5,116 bases of DNA from Ruminococcus sp. UBA1366 (GTDB lineage: Bacteria > Bacillota > Clostridia > Oscillospirales > Ruminococcaceae), in the NCBI GenBank assembly GCA_002306005.1, contig DBRO01000105.1, forward strand, positions 1 to 5,116. Reading direction: 5' to 3'. Each line of letters begins with the position of its first letter. The stretch's first letter is position 1. A model generated the notes under the pieces. The model ran no database searches. It was not told where the DNA came from and saw only the letters and a program-made list of their open reading frames with translations. A program made the translations under genes and the position numbers. Below are positions 1 to 5,116 of this stretch, piece after piece.

Positions 1-63
1 AATTTCCTCAATAAACACCGGTTCTTTGATTCCCAACGCTATGTTATATAATTCTTTTTCCAC
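1..63 (-). CDS. N-terminus of a probable ISL3-type transposase (partial, runs off the left edge)
   Basis: Only the first 21 codons are present. Reading leftward from GTG at 63-61, the protein begins MEKELYNIALGIKEPVFIEE. The start is supported by GAGGTG (76-71) placed 7 nt upstream and by a promoter just before it (84-112). The pattern LY-x-x-ALGI-x-x-P followed by a hydrophobic, acidic stretch resembles the N-terminus of ISL3-family transposases, in which a short helix precedes a zinc-ribbon region. That match is from memory and rests on about 20 residues. The position fits: just upstream lies a possible insertion-sequence end abutting the groEL terminator. The catalytic DDE core would lie outside the window, so intactness cannot be judged. 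It could instead be another small gene with a similar start. I am fairly sure this is a real coding start and about even on the family. Confidence 0.55.
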   Translation of the reverse strand, partial: MEKELYNIALGIKEPVFIEEI

Positions 64-86
64 TGATAATCACCTCGATTATCAGT
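62..86 (-). repeat. 10-bp perfect inverted repeat around the ribosome binding site and start codon
   Basis: ACTGATAATC (62-71) and GATTATCAGT (77-86) are exact reverse complements separated by five bases (72-76), which are the GAGGT ribosome binding core on the minus strand. The GTG start (63-61) overlaps the base of the 3' arm. In RNA this would be a 10-bp hairpin with the Shine-Dalgarno in a 5-nt loop. As DNA it could be a repressor operator overlapping the -10 and transcription start. The repeat is seen directly; its role is inferred. Confidence 0.7.
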
Positions 87-112
87 ATACCATATTTCAG
101 CTACCCACTCAA
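84..112 (-). promoter_or_regulatory. Promoter of the leftward partial gene
   Basis: On the minus strand a -35-like TTGAGT (112-107) is separated by exactly 17 nt from a -10-like TATACT (89-84). The -10 is preceded by TGG, giving an extended TGn -10. Predicted transcription start is at about 76-78, so the message would begin almost at the ribosome binding site with a leader of only about 15 nt. The promoter lies between the groEL terminator and the partial gene, so the gene has its own transcription start. Confidence 0.6.
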
Positions 113-126
113 TTCAGCGAAGAGCC
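103..126 (-). mobile_element. Possible terminal end of an insertion sequence carrying the partial transposase
   Basis: On the minus strand the sequence starting at 126 reads GGCTCTTCGCTGAATTGAG and leads into the promoter and start of the partial transposase. Elements of the ISL3 family have imperfect terminal repeats of roughly 15-40 bp, commonly beginning GG, and make 8-bp AT-rich target duplications. The adjacent bases outside (127-134, AAACAAAA) would suit such a duplication. The other end and the second duplication copy are outside the window, so the boundary is an inference and the inner limit given is arbitrary. Confidence 0.35.
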
Positions 127-169
127 AAACAAAAACCCTCCGCAAAAAAGCAATGCTTCTTGCGGAGGG
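127..169 (-). terminator. Rho-independent terminator of the groESL operon
   Basis: Reading leftward after the groEL stop, CCCTCCGC (169-162) pairs with GCGGAGGG (143-136). Further pairing of the A/T-rich inner arms closes a small loop around 150-156, and the stem is followed by TTTTTGTTT (135-127). This is a typical strong intrinsic terminator, 26 nt past the groEL stop codon. The T-tract ends exactly where the possible insertion-sequence end begins. Confidence 0.88.
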
Positions 170-194
170 AAATTCTTTTGTTTTGGGCGCGGAA

Positions 195-1856
<1,662 letters not shown>

Positions 1857-1873
1857 TTAGTTTGTTTGCGTGG

Positions 1874-2239
<366 letters not shown>

Positions 2240-2255
<16 letters not shown>

Positions 2256-2326
2256 GAGCTAATGCTTATTTTGCATAAATTTCAGCCAAATACACAAAGC
2301 TAATGATAAATACTTGAAATTTGCTG
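2240..2326. repeat. Two direct and one inverted copy of a CAGC-AAA repeat upstream of groESL
   Basis: Copy 1 (2240-2264) and copy 2 (2280-2305) both begin TTTCAGC, continue with an AAAT-rich core and end GCTAATG, offset by 40 bp. The partial third copy (2314-2326, TTGAAATTTGCTG) is inverted: its reverse complement CAGCAAATTTCAA differs from CAGCAAAATTCAA in copy 1 (2243-2255) at one base. Copy 1 overlaps the groESL -35. The repetition is seen directly; a regulatory role is inferred. Confidence 0.6.
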
Positions 2327-2365
2327 TTATTTTTGCCGATAGTTTTTTGCAAATCAAAAAATAAC
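2326..2365. repeat. Nested inverted repeats in the intergenic region
   Basis: GTTATTTTT (2326-2334) is the reverse complement of AAAAATAAC (2357-2365). Inside it, TTTTTTG (2343-2349) and CAAAAAA (2355-2361) form a 7-bp perfect stem with a 5-nt loop. The two stems overlap at 2357-2361, so they are alternatives rather than one structure. The arms are mostly A and T, so chance is possible, and the lack of a GC-rich stem argues against a normal terminator. Confidence 0.4.
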
Positions 2366-2382
2366 GGTACAAGCATTTACAA

Positions 2383-2395
2383 TAGAGTAACTCTA
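2383..2395. repeat. 13-bp palindrome TAGAGT-A-ACTCTA
   Basis: Perfect 6-bp arms around a single central base. It lies between the two divergent promoters and is of operator-like size. It matches no site that I recognise. Confidence 0.4.
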
Positions 2396-2470
2396 GCACG
2401 TTTCAGAAAACCCGTAATTTTCGCTGGCTGCTTTTTCTGTTTTCTATGAACGCAATTCAATGTTTTTTTC

Positions 2471-2485
2471 AATTTACCGTAAATT
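2471..2485. repeat. 15-bp palindrome AATTTAC-C-GTAAATT
   Basis: Perfect 7-bp arms around one central base, ending 57 nt upstream of the rightward -10 element. Size and symmetry suit a dimeric repressor or activator site for the response regulator operon. No specific regulator can be named from the sequence. Confidence 0.4.
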
Positions 2486-2539
2486 TTAATATTTAGTAAC
2501 AATAATTATACAAAATCTTATTATCTTTAAATGTGAATT

Positions 2540-2548
2540 TGTTATAAT
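2540..2548 (+). promoter_or_regulatory. Promoter of the two-component operon (extended -10)
   Basis: A perfect TATAAT (2543-2548) is preceded by TGT (2540-2542), giving an extended TGn -10. There is no good -35 at normal spacing; the best is TTATCT (2521-2526) with 16 nt. That may mean it depends on the extended -10 or on an activator. Predicted start is at about 2554-2556, leaving an untranslated leader of about 100 nt. Confidence 0.6.
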
Positions 2549-2572
2549 TAGATTATTAATTGAAACATTGCT

Positions 2573-2648
2573 ATCCTTCTGTTCAAAAACGAGCGGCGCG
2601 GTGCGTTTTCGCTGGAATTTGTACAAGGTTGGCAACGTCAGAAAGGAT
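2573..2648 (+). promoter_or_regulatory. Leader that can sequester the response regulator ribosome binding site
   Basis: ATCCTTCTG (2573-2581) can pair with CAG-A-AAGGAT (2639-2648), nine base pairs with one bulged A (2642). The 3' arm contains the AAAGGA ribosome binding site that decides the ATG at 2656. Between the arms lies a GC-richer segment with a further possible stem, AAAACG (2586-2591) with CGTTTT (2604-2609). The complementarity is seen; formation in the cell and any control of translation are inferred. Confidence 0.35.
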
Positions 2649-2655
2649 GGTTTTC

Positions 2656-3351
2656 ATGTCATTAGGAAAAGTTCTCGTTGTAGATGACGACAAAAACATT
2701 TGCGAATTGCTCCGGCTTTATTTGGAAAAGGAGGGCTACAGTGTCATACTTTCCCATGACGGCGAAGAAGCTGTGGTGAAGTTCAACGCGCTGAAACCGG
2801 ATATTGTCCTGTTGGATATTATGCTGCCCGGTTTGGACGGCTGGCAGGTTTGTCGAGAAATCCGCAAAAAGTCCAATGTGCCGATTATTATGATCACCGC
2901 AAAAGCAGAGACCTTTGATAAGGTGCTGGGACTGGAACTGGGTGCGGACGATTATGTGGTCAAGCCCTTTGACACCAAGGAAATCATCGCACGGATCAAA
3001 GCGGTTTACCGCCGTGCCGGACAGACAACCAACGAAACTGAAATTAAAGAAGTAAAATACGACAAACTCAGTGTGAACATGACACGCTATGAGCTGCGTG
3101 TGGACGGAAAAGTCATTGATACCCCGCCGAAGGAGCTGGAATTGCTGTTTCATTTGGCTTCCAACCCGAACCGGGTTTACACGCGTGACCAACTGCTGGA
3201 CGAAGTGTGGGGATTTGAATACTACGGCGATTCCAGAACGATTGATGTACACGTAAAACGCCTGCGTGAAAAGCTGGAAGGTGTATCCGACAAATGGGCG
3301 CTGAAAACAGTTTGGGGCGTCGGATACAAATTTGAAGCCGACGAAGATTAA
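2656..3351 (+). CDS. OmpR/PhoB-family response regulator transcription factor
   Basis: 231 residues with the standard two-domain layout. The receiver domain (about 5-120) has the acidic pair Asp10-Asp11, phospho-acceptor Asp54 in VLLDIMLPGLDGW, the switch threonine Thr81 and Lys103 in VVKPF. The C-terminal winged-helix DNA-binding domain (about 130-228) has the expected PPKELELLFHLASNP, RTIDVHVKRLREKLE (recognition helix) and TVWGVGYKFE (wing). It should be a cytoplasmic DNA-binding protein activated by the adjacent kinase. The start is ATG at 2656, since AAAGGA (2642-2647) lies 8 nt before it and MSLGKVLVVDDD is a normal N-terminus. In-frame starts at 2560 (TTG) and 2647 are less likely. The stop overlaps the kinase start by one base. 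Family assignment is secure; the regulon is not visible, so no symbol is given. Confidence 0.97.
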   Translation: MSLGKVLVVDDDKNICELLRLYLEKEGYSVILSHDGEEAVVKFNALKPDIVLLDIMLPGLDGWQVCREIRKKSNVPIIMITAKAETFDKVLGLELGADDYVVKPFDTKEIIARIKAVYRRAGQTTNETEIKEVKYDKLSVNMTRYELRVDGKVIDTPPKELELLFHLASNPNRVYTRDQLLDEVWGFEYYGDSRTIDVHVKRLREKLEGVSDKWALKTVWGVGYKFEADED

Positions 3352-4769
3352 TGCGCGACACAAAAAGCATCTTTTTTAAATATTTTGTCATTTGCTCGGC
3401 AGTAATACTCATAAGCTTTCTTTGCTTAGGCGCAGTATTACTGCTGGTTTCTTCGCAGTACTTTACCGGAGAAAAAAAGGATCTGCTGCTCAAAAACGTT
3501 CGTCAATCCGCCATAGAAACCCAAGCTTCTATGGAACAGCACCGCGAATCCTGGGCACTTGACATTATTGATTCATTGCAGACGCATTCCATGACGGTAA
3601 ACGCAGATTTCTTTGTAACGGATGAAAACGGCGATGTCTATGCGCTGTACGATACCCTTCCGGCAAAACTGGATCAGATTCCGCAAGATGCCTTGGATGA
3701 TTTCGGCATCAACGGAGATTATGCCTTTACTGACCTTGATGGCTTTTTGGATGAACAGTACCATGTTGCCGGAATCCAATTTGTTTATAACAACGAAACC
3801 TACTATGTGTTTGCCTCGGCATCCAAAACCAGCCAGGACAACTATGTTTGGAGCATCATGGAGATTTTTGCAATTTCCATGATGGTGGCGTATGTCATCG
3901 TCATTGTGCTGGTTTATGTCACCACGGTGAACTTGACTTCGCCAATTAAGGAAATGGCGAAGATTGCAAAAAAAATCGGGCAGGGCGATTTCGATGAACG
4001 TGTGCCGCAGTACGATATTACCGAATACCGCGAACTGGGTAACGCCTTCAACGATATGGCGGTGTCCATTAAAAATTACGACATTATGCGAAGTTCGTTT
4101 GTCGCAAATGTCTCGCACGAACTTCGTACGCCCATGACCAGTATCGGCGGCTTTGTGGATGGACTGCTGGACGGCACAATCCCGAAAGGCGAACAGAAAA
4201 AATATCTGCGGATTGTATCAAGCGAAGTCCACCGGCTCACACGTCTGGTACGCTCCATGCTCAATCTTGCGAAAATTGAGTCCGGCAGTATGCCGCTGAA
4301 AAAAGAGTATTTCAGCATTCTGGAACCCATTGTGGATACGCTGGAAACTTTCACTTCGCGGCTGGAAGAGAAAAAAATAGAGATAAAAGGACTTGATGCG
4401 GACAGAATAATCGTATATGCTGATAATGACATGATTCATCAGGTTATTTATAATTTGCTGGAAAATGCAATCAAATTCGTAAACGATGGCGGAACGATTG
4501 AATTCGGGTTCCGGCACACCGGCGCTTTTGTAGAGATCTCCATAAAAAACACCGGAGAAGGACTCGACGAAGACGATCTCCCGTTGGTGTTTGACCGGTT
4601 TTATAAAACAGACGAGTCCCGCGGAAAGGATGCCAGCGGCGTTGGGCTTGGCTTGAATATTGTGAAATCCATTATTAAAATTCATGACGGCACGATTATG
4701 GTACGCAGTATTAAGCATGAATTTACGGAATTTGTTTTTACCTTACCCGCCAACCCGCCGGCAGAATAA
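3351..4769 (+). CDS. Membrane sensor histidine kinase with HAMP domain
   Basis: 472 residues. The N-terminus has a membrane span at about 10-34, an external sensor region at about 36-167, and a second span at about 170-192. A HAMP linker (about 193-245, LTSPIKEMAKIAKKIGQGDF) is followed by the dimerisation and phospho-acceptor domain with FVANVSHELRTPMTS, where His256 is the predicted phosphorylation site. The ATPase domain shows the N box (YNLLENAIKF, Asn368 and Asn372), the G1 box NTGEG (400-404), the F box VFDRFYKTD (413-421) and the G2 box GVGLGL (430-435). Asn400 replaces the commoner Asp of the DxGxG motif. There is no PAS domain, which argues against a WalK orthologue. ATG at 3351 shares its A with the regulator's TAA stop (TAATG), which suggests translational coupling; no strong ribosome binding site of its own is seen. 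The stimulus is unknown. Confidence 0.97.
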   Translation: MRDTKSIFFKYFVICSAVILISFLCLGAVLLLVSSQYFTGEKKDLLLKNVRQSAIETQASMEQHRESWALDIIDSLQTHSMTVNADFFVTDENGDVYALYDTLPAKLDQIPQDALDDFGINGDYAFTDLDGFLDEQYHVAGIQFVYNNETYYVFASASKTSQDNYVWSIMEIFAISMMVAYVIVIVLVYVTTVNLTSPIKEMAKIAKKIGQGDFDERVPQYDITEYRELGNAFNDMAVSIKNYDIMRSSFVANVSHELRTPMTSIGGFVDGLLDGTIPKGEQKKYLRIVSSEVHRLTRLVRSMLNLAKIESGSMPLKKEYFSILEPIVDTLETFTSRLEEKKIEIKGLDADRIIVYADNDMIHQVIYNLLENAIKFVNDGGTIEFGFRHTGAFVEISIKNTGEGLDEDDLPLVFDRFYKTDESRGKDASGVGLGLNIVKSIIKIHDGTIMVRSIKHEFTEFVFTLPANPPAE

Positions 4770-4820
4770 ACCGCCCCATCCTAATTTACAGAAACGATAC
4801 AGAAAAGCGAGGGCTTTGCT

Positions 4821-5116
4821 TTGGATTTTTTTGATGATGACAGCTTTCTAACGGACCAAACCCCACCCGAAAACGCACCCGCAGTCACGATGCAGGAGGA
4901 GTCCGCACCAGACGAACAAGCACAACCGTCCTGTGCTCCCACTGGAGAATTTAACAAAGAATTTCTAGATCAAGTGTTCTGGGGACTGGACGGCAGCGCG
5001 GTGAAACGCCGAAGGGGCGGTGTGAAGCATGCACTTAAGCTGTTGATTTTGGTGATCTGCGCGGCATGTATCGGATTTTTCGCCGCGGTGGGTATTATCC
5101 GCAACCGCAGCTGGCT
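4821..5116 (+). CDS. Unidentified single-span membrane protein, N-terminal part (runs off the right edge)
   Basis: An open frame runs from the stop at 4782-4784 to the end of the window. The best start is TTG at 4821, with GAGGG (4809-4813) 7 nt upstream, giving a protein that begins MDFFDDDSFLTDQTPPENAP. ATG at 4890 is an alternative but lacks a ribosome binding site. Of the 98 complete codons seen, residues 1-60 are acidic and proline/glutamine-containing, 61-70 are basic (VKRRRGGVKH), and about 71-93 form one hydrophobic membrane span. The positive residues before the span imply a cytoplasmic N-terminus and an external C-terminal part. It lies 51 nt after the kinase stop with no terminator, so it probably belongs to the same operon. 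An HtrA-like anchored serine protease has this topology and is sometimes found beside such kinases, but nothing catalytic is in view, so I do not assign a function. Confidence 0.65.
   Translation, partial: MDFFDDDSFLTDQTPPENAPAVTMQEESAPDEQAQPSCAPTGEFNKEFLDQVFWGLDGSAVKRRRGGVKHALKLLILVICAACIGFFAAVGIIRNRSW

Noticed and set aside
2404..2445. CAGAAAA/TTTTCTG and AGAAAAC/GTTTTCT stems as a terminator
   Set aside because: Seven-bp A/T-rich arms, a loop over 20 nt, competing partners and no gene ending nearby.
2529..2563. WalR-type box or 11-bp OmpR-type direct repeat over the rightward promoter
   Set aside because: TGTGAA and TGTTAT are not at the N5 spacing of WalR sites and only one fits the consensus. 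The TTATAATTAGA/TTATTAATTGA pair matches at 8 of 11 positions but in very AT-rich DNA, so it is not distinguishable from chance.
2560..2655. 32-residue N-terminal extension of the response regulator, or a leader peptide from TTG 2560
   Set aside because: It has no ribosome binding site, receiver domains start directly at the KVLVVDDD strand, and the segment looks like untranslated leader.
2662..4718. Minus-strand open frames opposite the two-component genes
   Set aside because: They are shadows of well-supported plus-strand genes with clear domain structure, and they show no independent start signals.

Overview
The window looks like chromosomal DNA from a low-to-mid GC member of the Firmicutes, probably class Clostridia. 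The evidence is a perfect CIRCE operator in front of groESL, strong AGGAGG-type ribosome binding sites, AT-rich intergenic DNA and OmpR-family two-component proteins of clostridial type. I cannot assign genus or species from sequence alone.

Layout from left to right. Positions 1-63 hold the first 21 codons of a leftward gene. They read like the N-terminus of an ISL3-type transposase, preceded by a good extended -10 promoter and an unusual hairpin over the start site. A possible insertion-sequence end at about position 126 abuts the T-tract of the groEL terminator (127-169). Next come groEL (1835 to 195) and groES (2158 to 1874), co-transcribed leftward as a groES-groEL operon from a sigma-A-like promoter at 2228-2255, with a CIRCE (HrcA) operator at 2197-2223.

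Positions 2224-2655 contain no gene. This AT-rich divergent region carries the groESL promoter, three related repeat copies, several short perfect palindromes, a rightward promoter (-10 at 2543-2548) and a leader of about 100 nt. Rightward from it run an OmpR/PhoB-type response regulator (2656-3351) and a HAMP sensor histidine kinase (3351-4769) that overlap by one base. They are followed without a visible terminator by the 5' part of a third gene (TTG start at 4821, running off the end). That gene encodes an acidic, proline-containing cytoplasmic segment, a basic cluster and one membrane span, and I cannot identify it from what is visible.

Functionally there are two divergent units: a housekeeping heat-shock chaperonin operon under HrcA/CIRCE control, and a membrane signalling operon in which the kinase presumably phosphorylates the regulator at Asp54. 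I did not find an undescribed system. The most interesting points are regulatory: a hairpin at the transposase start that should form only in read-through RNA, a leader segment able to pair with the response regulator's ribosome binding site, and repeats overlapping the groESL promoter.
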